Source: Petrolisthes cinctipes
Lineage: Eukaryota; Arthropoda; Malacostraca; Decapoda; Porcellanidae
Length of the DNA stretch: 64,000 nt
Assembly: GCA_033782935.1 (NCBI GenBank)
Contig: JAWQEG010000526.1
Span: 707,501-771,500, forward strand
Direction: 5' to 3'
The notes under the pieces are model-generated. The model had not been told where the DNA came from, ran no database searches, and saw only the letters and a list, made by a program, of their open reading frames with translations. Below are positions 37,201 through 51,300 of this stretch, piece by piece. Made by a program: the position numbers and the translations under genes. How positions within the stretch are numbered: position 1 is the stretch's first letter; each line of letters begins with the position of its first letter.

Positions 37201-37811
37201 AAACGGGTACTGAAGATGCATGCACATATCGACTTTTGTGCACCTAAAAGATCGATTTTCAGTATGTTTTGAGCATGTATTTTGAAAATACTCTAACACG
37301 GAGTAGGCATGTACAGATCGCTTCTGGGACCCCTAAATATCGAATTTTCGGGTGTTTTGGGACTGAATTTGAGATATCGACTTTTTGGCACCTAAAAGAT
37401 CGATTTTTAGCATGTTTTTAGCCTATATTTTGAAAATATTCTAGCACTGAGTAGGCATGTACAGATTGCTTCTGGGACCCCAAAATATTGAATTTTCGGG
37501 TGTTTTGAGCCTGAATTTGAGATATAAACGGGTACAGAAGATTTATGCACATATTGACTTTGGGCACCAAAAATATCGATTTTCAGGATGTTTTGGGCCT
37601 GAATTTTGAAAATACTCTAACACGGAGTAGGCATGTACAGATCGCTTCTGGGACCCCAAAATATTGAATTTTCGGGTGTTTTGAGCCTGAATTTGAGATA
37701 TAAACGGGTACAGAAAATACATGCACATATTGACTTTGGGCATCTAAAATATCGATTTTCAGCATGTTTTGGGCCTGTATTTTGAAAATACTCTAACACT
37801 GAGTAGGCATG
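34237..37811 (+). repeat. Irregular mosaic segment between HOR C and HOR D
   Basis: Monomers start at 34,310, 34,487, 34,635, 34,813, 34,961, 35,138, 35,286, 35,462, 35,639, 35,787, 35,964, 36,103, 36,279, 36,456, 36,632, 36,809, 36,986, 37,134, 37,311, 37,459 and 37,635. The beginning (34,237-34,800) is repeated at about 36,736-37,300 (shift 2,499) with the rare GCATGTTATGGGCC. 35,286-35,787 resembles 38,136-38,637, sharing GGCCAAAATTTGAG. Private single-base changes and 1-bp insertions are more frequent than in neighbouring blocks. Confidence 0.82.
34813..34960 (+). repeat. S-length monomer with a long-type 3' end
   Basis: The monomer is 148 bp and lacks the 29-bp segment, but ends TTTTGGGCCTGAATTTTG and AACACGGAG like a La, instead of TTTTAGCCTATATTTTG. 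It also has GTCCAGATCG at its start. It appears to be a recombinant between S and La, with the switch around AAACGATCGATTTTCAG. Confidence 0.8.
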
Positions 37812-40800
37812 TACAGATTGATTCTGGGACCCCAAAATATTGAATTTTCGGGTGTTTTGAGCCTGAATTTGAGATATAAACGGGTACTGAAGATGCATGC
37901 ACATATCGAATTTTGTGCACCTAAAAGATCGATTTTCAGTATGTTTTGAGCATGTATTTTGAAAATACTCTAACACGGAGTAAGCATGTACAGATCGCTT
38001 ATGGGACCCCTAAATATCGAATTTTCGGGTGTTTTGGGACTGAATTTGAGATATCGACTTTTTGGCACCTAAAAGATCGATTTTTAGCATGTTTTTAGCC
38101 TATATTTTGAAAATATTCTAGCACTGAGTAGGCATGTACAGATTGCTTCTGGGACCCCAAAATATTGAATTTTCGGGTGTTTTGAGCCTGAATTTGAGAT
38201 ATAAACGGGTACAGAAGATACATGCACATATTGACTTTGAGCACCAAAAATATCGATTTTCAGCATGTTTTGGGCCTGAATTTTGAAAATACTCTAACAC
38301 GGAGTAGGCATGTACAGATCGCTTCTGGGACCCCAAAATATCGAATTTTCGGGTGTTTAGGGCCAAAATTTGAGATATAAACGGGTACAGAAGATGCATG
38401 CACATATCGACTTTTGGGCACCTAAAAGATCGATTTTCAGTATGTTTTTGGGCTGTATTTTGAAAATACTCTAACACGGAGTAGGCATGTACAGATACCT
38501 TCTGGGACCTCTAAATATCGAATTTTCGGGTGTTTTGGGACTGAATTTGAGATATCGATTTTTTGGCACCTAAAATGTCGATTTTCAGCATGTTTTGGGC
38601 CTGAATTTTGAAAATACTCTAACACGGAGTAGGCATGTACAGATCGCTTCTGGGACCCCAAAATATCGAATTTTCGGGTGTTTAGGGCCAGAATTTGAGA
38701 TATAAACGAGTACAGAAGATGCATGCACATATCGACATTTGGGCACCTAAAAGATCGATTTTCAATATGTTTTTGGCCTGTATTTTGAAAATACTCTAAC
38801 ACGGAGTAGGCATGTACAGATCGCTTCTGGGACCTCTAAATATCGAATTTTCGGGTGTTTTGGGACTGAATTTGAGATATCGACTTTTTGGCACCTAAAG
38901 GATCGATTTTTAGCATGTTTTTAGCCTATATTTTAAAAATATTCTAGCACTGAGTAGGCATGTACAGATTGCTTCTGGGACCCCAAAATATTGAATTTTC
39001 GGGTGTTTTGAGCCTGAATTTGAGATATAAACGGGTACAGAAGATGCATGCACATATCGACTTTTGTGCACCTAAAAGATCGATTTTCAGCATGTTTTGG
39101 GCCTGAATTTTGAAAATACTCTAACACTGAGTAGGCATGTACAGATTGCTTCTGGGACCCCAAAATATCGAATTTTTGGGTGTTTTGAGCCTGAATTTGA
39201 GATATAAACGGGTACTGAAGATGCATGCACATATCGACTTTTGTGCACCTAAAAGATCGATTTTCAGTATGTTTTGAGCATGTATTTTGAAAATACTCTA
39301 ACATGGAGTAGGCATGTACAGATCGCTTCTGGGACCCCTAAATATCGAATTTTCGGGGGTTTTGGGACTGAATTTGAGATATCGACTTTTTGGCACCTAA
39401 AAGATCGATTTTTAGCATGTTTTTAGCCTATATTTTGAAAATATTCTAGCACTGAGTAGGCATGTACAGATTGCTTCTGGGACCCCAAAATATTGAATTT
39501 TCGGGTGTTTTGAGCCTGAATTTGAGATATAAACGGGTACAGAAGATACATGCACATATTGACTTTGGGCATCTAAAATATCGATTTTCAGCATGTTTTA
39601 GGACTGTATTTTGAAAATACTCTAACACTGAGTAGGCATGTACATATCGCTTCTGGGACCCCAAAATATCGAATTTTCGGGTGTTTAGGGCCAGAATTTG
39701 AGATATAAACGGGTACAGAAGATGCATGCACATATCGACTTTTGGGCACCTAAAAGATCGATTTTCAGTATGTTTTTGGGCTGTATTTTGAAAATACTCT
39801 AACACGGAGTAGGCATGTACAGATACCTTCTGGGACCTCTAAATATCGAATTTTCGGGTGTTTTGGGACTGAATTTGAGATATCGATTTTTTGGCACCTA
39901 AAATGTCGATTTTCAGCATGTTTTGGGCCTGAATTTTGAAAATACTCTAACACGGAGTAGGCATGTACAGATCGCTTCTGGGACCCCAAAATATCGAATT
40001 TTCGGGTGTTTAGGGCCAGAATTTGAGATATAAACGGGTACAGAAGATACATGCACATATCGACTTTTGGGCACCTAAAAGATCGATTTTCAGTATGTTT
40101 TGAGCATGTATTTTGAAAATACTCTAACATGGAGTAGGCATGTACAGATCGCTTCTGGGACCCCTAAATATCGAATTTTCGGGAGTTTTGGGACTGAATT
40201 GGAGATATCGACTTTTTGGCACCTAAAAGATCGATTTTTAGCATGTTTTTAGCCTATATTTTAAAGATATTCTAGCACTGAGTAGGCATGTACAGATTGC
40301 TTCTGGGACCCCAAAATATTGAATTTTCGGGTGTTTTGAGCCTGAATTTGAGATATAAACGGGTACAGAAGATACATGCACATATTGACTTTGGGCATCT
40401 AAAATATCGATTTTCAGCATGTTTTGGGCCTGTATTTTGAAAATACTCTAACACTGAGTAGGCATGTACAGATTGCTTCTGGGAACCCAAAATATCGAAT
40501 TTTCGGGTGTTTTAAGCCTGAATTTGAGATATAAACGGGTACTGAAGATGCATGCACATATCGACTTTTGTGCACCTAAAAGATCGATTTTCAGCATGTT
40601 TTGGGCCTGAATTTTGAAAATACTCTAACACTGAGTAGGCATGTACAGATTGCTTCTGGGACCCCAAAATATCGAATTTTAGGGTGTTTTGAGCCTGAAT
40701 TTGAGATACAAACGGGTACTGAAGATGCATGCACATATCGACTTTTGTGCACCTAAAAGATCGATTTTCAGTATGTTTTGAGCATGTATTTTGAAAATAC

Positions 40801-42209
40801 TCTAACATGGAGTAGGCATGTACAGATCGCTTCTGGGACCCCAAAATATTGAATTTTCGGGTGTTTTGAGCCTAAATTTGAGATATAAACGGGTACAGAA
40901 GATGCATGCACATACCGACTTTTGGGCACCTAAAAGATCGATTTTCAGTATGTTTTTGGCCTGTATTTTGAAAATACTCTAACACGGAGTAGGCATGTAC
41001 AGATACCTTTTGGGATCTCTAAATATCGAATTTTCGGGTGTTTTGGGACTGAATTTGAGATATCGATTTTTTGGCACCTAAAATGTTGATTTTCAGCATG
41101 TTTTTAGACTATATTTTGAAAATATTCTAGCACTGTGTAGGCATGTACAGATTGCTTCTGGGACCCCAAAATATTGAATTTTCGGGTGTTTTGAGCCTGA
41201 ATTTGAGATATAAACGGGTACTGAAGATGCATGCACATATCGACTTTTGTGCACCTAAAAGATCGATTATCAGTATGTTTTGAGCATGTATTTTGAAAAT
41301 ACTCTAACACAGAGTAGGCATGTACAGATCGCTTCTGTGACCCCTAAATATCGAATTTTCGGGTGTTTTGGGACTGAATTTGAGATATCGACTTTTTGGC
41401 ACCTAAAAGATCGATTTTTAGCATGTTTTTAGCCTATATTTTGAAAATATTCTAGCACTGTACAGATTGCTTCTGGGACCCCAAAATATTGAATTTTCGG
41501 GTGTTTTGAGCCTGAATTTGAGATATAAACGGGTACAGAAGAAACATGCACATATTGACTTTGGGCACCAAAAATATCGATTTTCAGCATGTTTTGCGCC
41601 TGAATTTTGAAAATACTCTAACACGGAGTAGGCATGTACAGATCGCTTCTGGGACCCCAAAATAACGAATTTTCGGGTGTTTAGGGCCAAAATTTGAGAT
41701 ATAAACGGGTACAGAAGATGCATGCACATATCGACTTTTGTGCACCTAAAAGATCGATTTTCAGTATGTTTTTGGCCTGTATTTTGAAAATACTCTAACA
41801 CGGAGTAGGCATGTACAGATCGCTTCTGGGACCCCTAAATATCGAATTTTCGGGTGTTTTGGGACTGATTTTGAGATATCGACTTTTTGGCACCTAAAAG
41901 ATCGATTTTTAGCATGTTTTTAGCCTATATTTTGAAAATATTCTAGCACTGTACAGATTGCTTCTGGGACCCCAAAATATTGAATTTTCGGGTGTTTTGA
42001 GCCTGAATTTGAGATATAAACGGGTACAGAAGATACATGCACATATTGACTTTGGGCACCAAAAATATCGATTTTCAGCATGTTTTGGGCCTGAATTTTG
42101 AAAATACTCTAACACGGAGTAGGCATGTACAGATCGCTTCTGGGACCCCAAAATATCGAATTTTCGGGTGTTTAGGGCCAGAATTTGAGATATAAACGGG
42201 TACAGAAGA

Positions 42210-42221
42210 TGCATGCATGCA
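42210..42221. other. TGCATGCATGCA, 4-bp expansion
   Basis: The usual TGCATGCA of Lb is extended by one TGCA, making the monomer 42,127-42,307 181 bp long. The same expansion is at 49,431-49,442 in HOR D copy 2, so it arose before that duplication. I did not see it elsewhere. Confidence 0.88.
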
Positions 42222-43480
42222 CATATCGACTTTTGGGAACCTAAAAGATCGATTTTTAGCATGTTTTGGGCCTATATTTTGAAAATATTCTAGCACTGTG
42301 TAGGCATGTACAGATTGCTTCTGGGACCCCAAAATATTGAATTTTCGGGTGTTTTGAGCCTGAATTTGAGATATAAACGGGTACAGAAGATATATGCACA
42401 TATTGACTTTTGGCATCTAAAATATCGATTTTCAGCATGTTTTGGGCTTGAATTTTGAAAATACTCTAACACTGAGTAGGCATGTACAGATTGCTTCTGG
42501 GAACCCAAAATATCGAATTTTCGGGTGTTTTGAGCCTGAATTTGAGATATAAACGGGTACTAAAGATGCATGCATATATCGACTTTTGTACACCTAAACG
42601 ATCGATTTTCAGTATGTTTTGAGCATGTATTTTGAAAATACTCTAACACGGAGTAGGCATGTACAGATCGCTTCTGGGACCTCTAAATATCGAATTTTCT
42701 GGTGTTTTGGGACTGAATTTGAGATATCGATTTTTTGGCACCTAAAATGTCGATTTATAGCATGTTTTGGGCCTATATTTTGAAAATATTCTAGCACTGT
42801 GTAGGCATGTACAGATTGCTTCTGGGACCCCAAAATATTGAATTTTCGGGTGTTTTGAGCCTGAATTTGAGATATAAACGGGTACAGAAGATATATGCAC
42901 ATATTGACTTTGGGCATCTAAAATATCGATTTTCAGCATGTTTTGGGCCTGTATTTTGAAAATACTCTAACACTGAGTAGGCATGTACAGATTGCTTCTG
43001 GAAACCCAAAATATCGAATTTTCGGGTGTTTTGAGCCTGAATTTGAGATATAAACGGGTACTGAAGATGCATGCACATATCGACTTTTGTGCACCTAAAA
43101 GATCGATTTTCAGAATGTTTTGGGCCTGAATTTTGAAAATACTCTAACACTGAGTAGGCATGTACAGATTGCTTCTGGGACCCCAAAATATCGAATTTTT
43201 GGGTGTTTTGAGCCTGAATTTGAGATATAAACGGGTACTGAAGATGAATGCACATATCGACTTTTGTGCACCTAAAAAATCGATTTTCAGTATGTTTTGA
43301 GCATGTATTTTGAAAATACTCTAACACGGAGTGGGCATGTACAGATCGCTTCTGGGACCCCTATATATCGAATTTTCGGGAGTTTTAGGACTGAATTTGA
43401 GATATCGACTTTTTGGCACCTAAAATATCGATTTTCAGCATGTGTTGGGGCTGAATTTTGAAAATACTCTAACACGGAGT

Positions 43481-43483
43481 GCC
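43481..43483. other. 3-bp insertion in the landmark region
   Basis: GGAGTGCCAGGCATG replaces GGAGTAGGCATG, making a 151-bp short monomer at 43,339-43,489. The same insertion is at 50,702-50,704 in HOR D copy 2. It is a private marker of HOR D. Confidence 0.85.
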
Positions 43484-45347
43484 AGGCATGTACAGATCGC
43501 TTCTGGGACCCCAAAATATCGAATTTTCGGGTGTTTAGGGCCTGAATTTGAGATATAAACGGGTACTGAAGATGCATGCACATTTCGACTTTTGTGCACC
43601 TAAAAGATCGATTTTCAGTATGTTTTTGGCCTGTATTTTGAAAATACTCTAACACGGAGTAGGCATGTACAGATACCTTCTGGGACCTCTAAATATCGAA
43701 TTTTCGAGTGTTTTGGGACTGAATTTGAGATATCGATTTTTTGGCACCTAAAATGTCGATTTTTTGCATATTTTTAGCCTATATTTTGAAAATATTCTAG
43801 CACTGAGTAGGCATGTACAGATTGCTTCTGGGACCCCAAAATATTGAATTTTCGGTTGTTTTGAGCCTGAATTTGAGATATAAACGGGTACAGAAGATAC
43901 ATGCACATATTGACTTTGGGCACCAAAAATATCGATTTTCAGCATGTTTTGGGCCTGAATTTTGAAAATACTCTAACACTGAGTAGGCATGTACAGATCG
44001 CTTCTGGGACCCCAAAATATCGAATTTTCGGGTGTTTAGGGCCAGAATTTGAGATATAAACGGGTACAGAAGATGCATGCACATATCGACTTTTGTGCAC
44101 CTAAAAGATCGATTTTCAGTATGTTTTGAGCATGTATTTTGAAAATACTCTAACACGGAGTAGGCATGTACAGATCGCTTCTGGGACCTCTAAATATCGA
44201 ATTTTCGGGTGTTTTGGGACTGAATTTGAGATATCAACTTTTTGGCACCTAAAAGATCGATTTTTTGCATGTTTTTAGCCTATATTTTGAAAATATTCTA
44301 GCACTGAGTAGGCATGTACAGATTGCTTCTGGGACCCCAAAATATTGAATTTTCGGGTGCTTTGAGCCTGAATTTGAGATATAAACGGGTACACAAGATA
44401 CATGCACATATTGACTTTGGGCACCAAAAATATCGATTTTCAGCATGTTTTGGGCCTGAATTTTGAAAATACTCTAACACGGAGTAGGCATGTACAGATC
44501 GCTTCTGGGACCCCAAAATATCGAATTTTCGGGTGTTTAGGGCCAGAATTTGAGATATAAACGGGTACAGAAGATGCATGCACATATCGACTTTTGGGCA
44601 CCTAAAAGATCGATTTTCAGTATGTTTTTGGCCTGTATTTTGAAAATACTCTAACACTGAGTAGGCATGTACAGATTGCTTCTGGGACCCCAAAATATCG
44701 AATTTTTGGGTGTTTTGAGCCTGAATTTGAGATATAAACGGGTACTGAAGATGCATGCACATATCGACTTTTGTGCACCTAAAAGATCGATTTTCAGTAT
44801 GTTTTGAGCATGTATTTTGAAAATACTCTAACATGGAGTAGGCATGTACAGATCGCTTCTGGGACCCCTAAATATCGAATTTTCGGGGGTTTTGGGACTG
44901 AATTTGAGATATCGACTTTTTGGCACCTAAAAGATCGATTTTTAGCATGTTTTTAGCCTATATTTTAAAAATATTCTAGCACTTAGTAGGCATGTACAGA
45001 TTGCTTCTGGGACCCCAAAATATTGAATTTTCGGGTGTTTTGAGCCTGAATTTGAGATATAAACGGGTACAGAAGATACATGCACATATTGACTTTGGGC
45101 ATCTAAAATATCGATTTTCAGCATGTTTTAGGCCTGTAATTTGAAAATACTCTAACACTGAGTAGGCATGTACAGATCGCTTCTGGGACCCCAAAATATC
45201 GAATTTTAGGGTGTTTAGGGCAAGAATTTGAGATATAAACGGGTACAGAAGATGCATGCACATATCGACTTTTGGGCACCTAAAAGATCGATTTTCAGTA
45301 TGTTTTTGGGCTGTATTTTGAAAATACTCTAACACGGAGTAGGCATC

Positions 45348-48300
45348 TACAGATTGATTCTGGGACCCCAAAATATTGAATTTTCGGGTGTTTTGAGCCT
45401 GAATTTGAGATATAAACGGGTACTGAAGATGCATGCACATATCGAATTTTGTGCACCTAAAAGATCGATTTTCAGTATGTTTTGAGCATGTATTTTGAAA
45501 ATACTCTAACACGGAGTAGGCATGTACAGATCGCTTCTGGGACCCCTAAATATCGAATTTTCGGGTGTTTTGGGACTGAATTTGAGATATCGACTTTTTG
45601 GCACCTAAAAGATCGATTTTTAGCATGTTTTTAGCCTATATTTTGAAAATATTCTAGCACTGAGTAGGCATGTACAGATTGCTTCTGGGACCCCAAAATA
45701 TTGAATTTTCGGGTGTTTTGAGCCTGAATTTGAGATATAAACGGGTACAGAAGATACATGCACATATTGACTTTGGGCACCAAAAATATCGATTTTCAGC
45801 ATGTTTTGGGCCTGAATTTTGAAAATACTCTAACACGGAGTAGGCATGTACAGATCGCTTCTGGGACCCCAAAATATCGAATTTTCGGGTGTTTAGGGCC
45901 AAAATTTGAGATATAAACGGGTACAGAAGATGCATGCACATATCGACTTTTGGGCACCTAAAAGATCGATTTTCAGTATGTTTTTGGGCTGTATTTTGAA
46001 AATACTCTAACACGGAGTAGGCATGTACAGATACCTTCTGGGACCTCTAAATATCGAATTTTCGGGTGTTTTGGGACTGAATTTGAGATATCGATTTTTT
46101 GGCACCTAAAATGTCGATTTTCAGCATGTTTTGGGCCTGAATTTTGAAAATACTCTAACACGGAGTAGGCATGTACAGATCGCTTCTGGGACCCCAAAAT
46201 ATCGAATTTTCGGGTGTTTAGGGCCAGAATTTGAGATATAAACGAGTACAGAAGATGCATGCACATATCGACATTTGGGCACCTAAAAGATCGATTTTCA
46301 ATATGTTTTTGGCCTGTATTTTGAAAATACTCTAACACGGAGTAGGCATGTACAGATCGCTTCTGGGACCTCTAAATATCGAATTTTCGGGTGTTTTGGG
46401 ACTGAATTTGAGATATCGACTTTTTGGCACCTAAAGGATCGATTTTTAGCATGTTTTTAGCCTATATTTTAAAAATATTCTAGCACTGAGTAGGCATGTA
46501 CAGATTGCTTCTGGGACCCCAAAATATTGAATTTTCGGGTGTTTTGAGCCTGAATTTGAGATATAAACGGGTACAGAAGATGCATGCACATATCGACTTT
46601 TGTGCACCTAAAAGATCGATTTTCAGCATGTTTTGGGCCTGAATTTTGAAAATACTCTAACACTGAGTAGGCATGTACAGATTGCTTCTGGGACCCCAAA
46701 ATATCGAATTTTTGGGTGTTTTGAGCCTGAATTTGAGATATAAACGGGTACTGAAGATGCATGCACATATCGACTTTTGTGCACCTAAAAGATCGATTTT
46801 CAGTATGTTTTGAGCATGTATTTTGAAAATACTCTAACATGGAGTAGGCATGTACAGATCGCTTCTGGGACCCCTAAATATCGAATTTTCGGGGGTTTTG
46901 GGACTGAATTTGAGATATCGACTTTTTGGCACCTAAAAGATCGATTTTTAGCATGTTTTTAGCCTATATTTTGAAAATATTCTAGCACTGAGTAGGCATG
47001 TACAGATTGCTTCTGGGACCCCAAAATATTGAATTTTCGGGTGTTTTGAGCCTGAATTTGAGATATAAACGGGTACAGAAGATACATGCACATATTGACT
47101 TTGGGCATCTAAAATATCGATTTTCAGCATGTTTTAGGACTGTATTTTGAAAATACTCTAACACTGAGTAGGCATGTACATATCGCTTCTGGGACCCCAA
47201 AATATCGAATTTTCGGGTGTTTAGGGCCAGAATTTGAGATATAAACGGGTACAGAAGATGCATGCACATATCGACTTTTGGGCACCTAAAAGATCGATTT
47301 TCAGTATGTTTTTGGGCTGTATTTTGAAAATACTCTAACACGGAGTAGGCATGTACAGATACCTTCTGGGACCTCTAAATATCGAATTTTCGGGTGTTTT
47401 GGGACTGAATTTGAGATATCGATTTTTTGGCACCTAAAATGTCGATTTTCAGCATGTTTTGGGCCTGAATTTTGAAAATACTCTAACACGGAGTAGGCAT
47501 GTACAGATCGCTTCTGGGACCCCAAAATATCGAATTTTCGGGTGTTTAGGGCCAGAATTTGAGATATAAACGGGTACAGAAGATGCATGCACATATCGAC
47601 TTTTGGGCACCTAAAAGATCGATTTTCAGTATGTTTTGAGCATGTATTTTGAAAATACTCTAACATGGAGTAGGCATGTACAGATCGCTTCTGGGACCCC
47701 TAAATATCGAATTTTCGGGAGTTTTGGGACTGAATTGGAGATATCGACTTTTTGGCACCTAAAAGATCGATTTTTAGCATGTTTTTAGCCTATATTTTAA
47801 AAATATTCTAGCACTGAGTAGGCATGTACAGATTGCTTCTGGGACCCCAAAATATTGAATTTTCGGGTGTTTTGAGCCTGAATTTGAGATATAAACGGGT
47901 ACAGAAGATACATGCACATATTGACTTTGGGCATCTAAAATATCGATTTTCAGCATGTTTTGGGCCTGTATTTTGAAAATACTCTAACACTGAGTAGGCA
48001 TGTACAGATTGCTTCTGGGAACCCAAAATATCGAATTTTCGGGTGTTTTAAGCCTGAATTTGAGATATAAACGGGTACTGAAGATGCATGCACATATCGA
48101 CTTTTGTGCACCTAAAAGATCGATTTTCAGCATGTTTTGGGCCTGAATTTTGAAAATACTCTAACACTGAGTAGGCATGTACAGATTGCTTCTGGGACCC
48201 CAAAATATCGAATTTTTGGGTGTTTTGAGCCTGAATTTGAGATACAAACGGGTACTGAAGATGCATGCACATATCGACTTTTGTGCACCTAAAAGATCGA

Positions 48301-51300
48301 TTTTCAGTATGTTTTGAGCATGTATTTTGAAAATACTCTAACATGGAGTAGGCATGTACAGATCGCTTCTGGGACCCCAAAATATTGAATTTTCGGGTGT
48401 TTTGAGCCTAAATTTGAGATATAAACGGGTACAGAAGATGCATGCACATACCGACTTTTGGGCACCTAAAAGATCGATTTTCAGTATGTTTTTGGCCTGT
48501 ATTTTGAAAATACTCTAACACGGAGTAGGCATGTACAGATACCTTTTGGGATCTCTAAATATCGAATTTTCGGGTGTTTTGGGACTGAATTTGAGATATC
48601 GATTTTTTGGCACCTAAAATGTCGATTTTCAGCATGTTTTTAGACTATATTTTGAAAATATTCTAGCACTGTGTAGGCATGTACAGATTGCTTCTGGGAC
48701 CCCAAAATATTGAATTTTCGGGTGTTTTGAGCCTGAATTTGAGATATAAACGGGTACAGAAGAAACATGCACATATTGACTTTGGGCACCAAAAATATCG
48801 ATTTTCAGCATGTTTTGGGCCTGAATTTTGAAAATACTCTAACACGGAGTAGGCATGTACAGATCGCTTCTGGGACCCCAAAATAACGAATTTTCGGGTG
48901 TTTAGGGCCAGAATTTGAGATATAAACGGGTACAGAAGATGCATGCACATATCGACTTTTGTGCACCTAAAAGATCGATTTTCAGTATGTTTTTGGCCTG
49001 TATTTTGAAAATACTCTAACACGGAGTAGGCATGTACAGATCGCTTCTGGGACCCCTAAATATCGAATTTTCGGTTGTTTTGGGACTGATTTTGAGATAT
49101 CGACTTTTTGGCACCTAAAAGATCGATTTTTAGCATGTTTTTAGCCTATATTTTGAAAATATTCTAGCACTGTACAGATTGCTTCTGGGACCCCAAAATA
49201 TTGAATTTTCGGGTGTTTTGAGCCTGAATTTGAGATATAAACGGGTACAGAAGATACATGCACATATTGACTTTGGGCACCAAAAATATCGATTTTCAGC
49301 ATGTTTTGGGCCTGAATTTTGAAAATACTCTAACACGGAGTAGGCATGTACAGATCGCTTCTGGGACCCCAAAATATCGAATTTTCGGGTGTTTAGGGCC
49401 AGAATTTGAGATATAAACGGGTACAGAAGATGCATGCATGCACATATCGACTTTTGGGAACCTAAAAGATCGATTTTTAGCATGTTTTGGGCCTATATTT
49501 TGAAAATATTCTAGCACTGTGTAGGCATGTACAGATTGCTTCTGGGACCCCAAAATATTGAATTTTCGGGTGTTTTGAGCCTGAATTTGAGATATAAACG
49601 GGTACAGAAGATATATGCACATATTGACTTTTGGCATCTAAAATATCGATTTTCAGCATGTTTTGGGCTTGAATTTTCAAAATACTCTAACACTGAGTAG
49701 GCATGTACAGATTGCTTCTGGGAACCCAAAATATCGAATTTTCGGGTGTTTTGAGCCTGAATTTGAGATATAAACGGGTACTAAAGATGCATGCATATAT
49801 CGACTTTTGTACACCTAAACGATCGATTTTCAGTATGTTTTGAGCATGTATTTTGAAAATACTCTAACACGGAGTAGGCATGTACAGATCGCTTCTGGGA
49901 CCTCTAAATATCGAATTTTCGGGTGTTTTGGGACTGAATTTGAGATATCGATTTTTTGGCACCTAAAATGTCGATTTATAGCATGTTTTGGGCCTATATT
50001 TTGAAAATATTCTAGCACTGTGTAGGCATGTACAGATTGCTTCTGGGACCCCAAAATATTGAATTTTCGGGTGTTTTGAGCCTGAATTTGAGATATAAAC
50101 GGGTACAGAAGATATATGCACATATTGACTTTGGGCATCTAAAATATCGATTTTCAGCATGTTTTGGGCCTGTATTTTGAAAATACTCTAACACTGAGTA
50201 GGCATGTACAGATTGCTTCTGGAAACCCAAAATATCGAATTTTCGGGTGTTTTGAGCCTGAATTTGAGATATAAACGGGTACTGAAGATGCATGCACATA
50301 TCGACTTTTGTGCACCTAAAAGATCGATTTTCAGAATGTTTTGGGCCTGAATTTTGAAAATACTCTAACACTGAGTAGGCATGTACAGATTGCTTCTGGG
50401 ACCCCAAAATATCGAATTTTTGGGTGTTTTGAGCCTGAATTTGAGATATAAACGGGTACTGAAGATGAATGCACATATCGACTTTTGTGCACCTAAAAAA
50501 TCGATTTTCAGTATGTTTTGAGCATGTATTTTGAAAATACTCTAACACGGAGTGGGCATGTACAGATCGCTTCTGGGACCCCTATATATCGAATTTTCGG
50601 GAGTTTTAGGACTGAATTTGAGATATCGACTTTTTGGCACCTAAAATATCGATTTTCAGCATGTTTTGGGGCTGAATTTTGAAAATACTCTAACACGGAG
50701 TGCCAGGCATGTACAGATCGCTTCTGGGACCCCAAAATATCGAATTTTCGGGTGTTTAGGGCCTGAATTTGAGATATAAACGGGTACTGAAGATGCATGC
50801 ACATTTCGACTTTTGTGCACCTAAAAGATCGATTTTCAGTATGTTTTTGGCCTGTATTTTGAAAATACTCTAACACGGAGTAGGCATGTACAGATACCTT
50901 CTGGGACCTCTAAATATCGAATTTTCGAGTGTTTTGGGACTGAATTTGAGATATCGATTTTTTGGCACCTAAAATGTCGATTTTTTGCATATTTTTAGCC
51001 TATATTTTGAAAATATTCTAGCACTGAGTAGGCATGTACAGATTGCTTCTGGGACCCCAAAATATTGAATTTTCGGTTGTTTTGAGCCTGAATTTGAGAT
51101 ATAAACGGGTACAGAAGATACATGCACATATTGACTTTGGGCACCAAAAATATCGATTTTCAGCATGTTTTGGGCCTGAATTTTGAAAATACTCTAACAC
51201 TGAGTAGGCATGTACAGATCGCTTCTGGGACCCCAAAATATCGAATTTTCGGGTGTTTAGGGCCAGAATTTGAGATATAAACGGGTACAGAAGATGCATG

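Larger units (their letters stand above)
37812..45347 (+). repeat. HOR D copy 1: 7,536 bp, about 45 monomers
   Basis: The block recurs as copy 2 at +7,536 up to about 41,145 and at +7,221 from about 41,500. It starts with GATTGATTCTGG and CATATCGAATTTTGTGC. Inside are rare markers shared by both copies: CGAGTACAGAAG, GACATTTGGGC, TTTTCAATATG, TACATATCGC, GGAACCCAAAATATCG, a 4-bp TGCA expansion and a 3-bp insertion in GGAGTGCCAGGC. Many trimers carry an additional long monomer. Confidence 0.88.
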
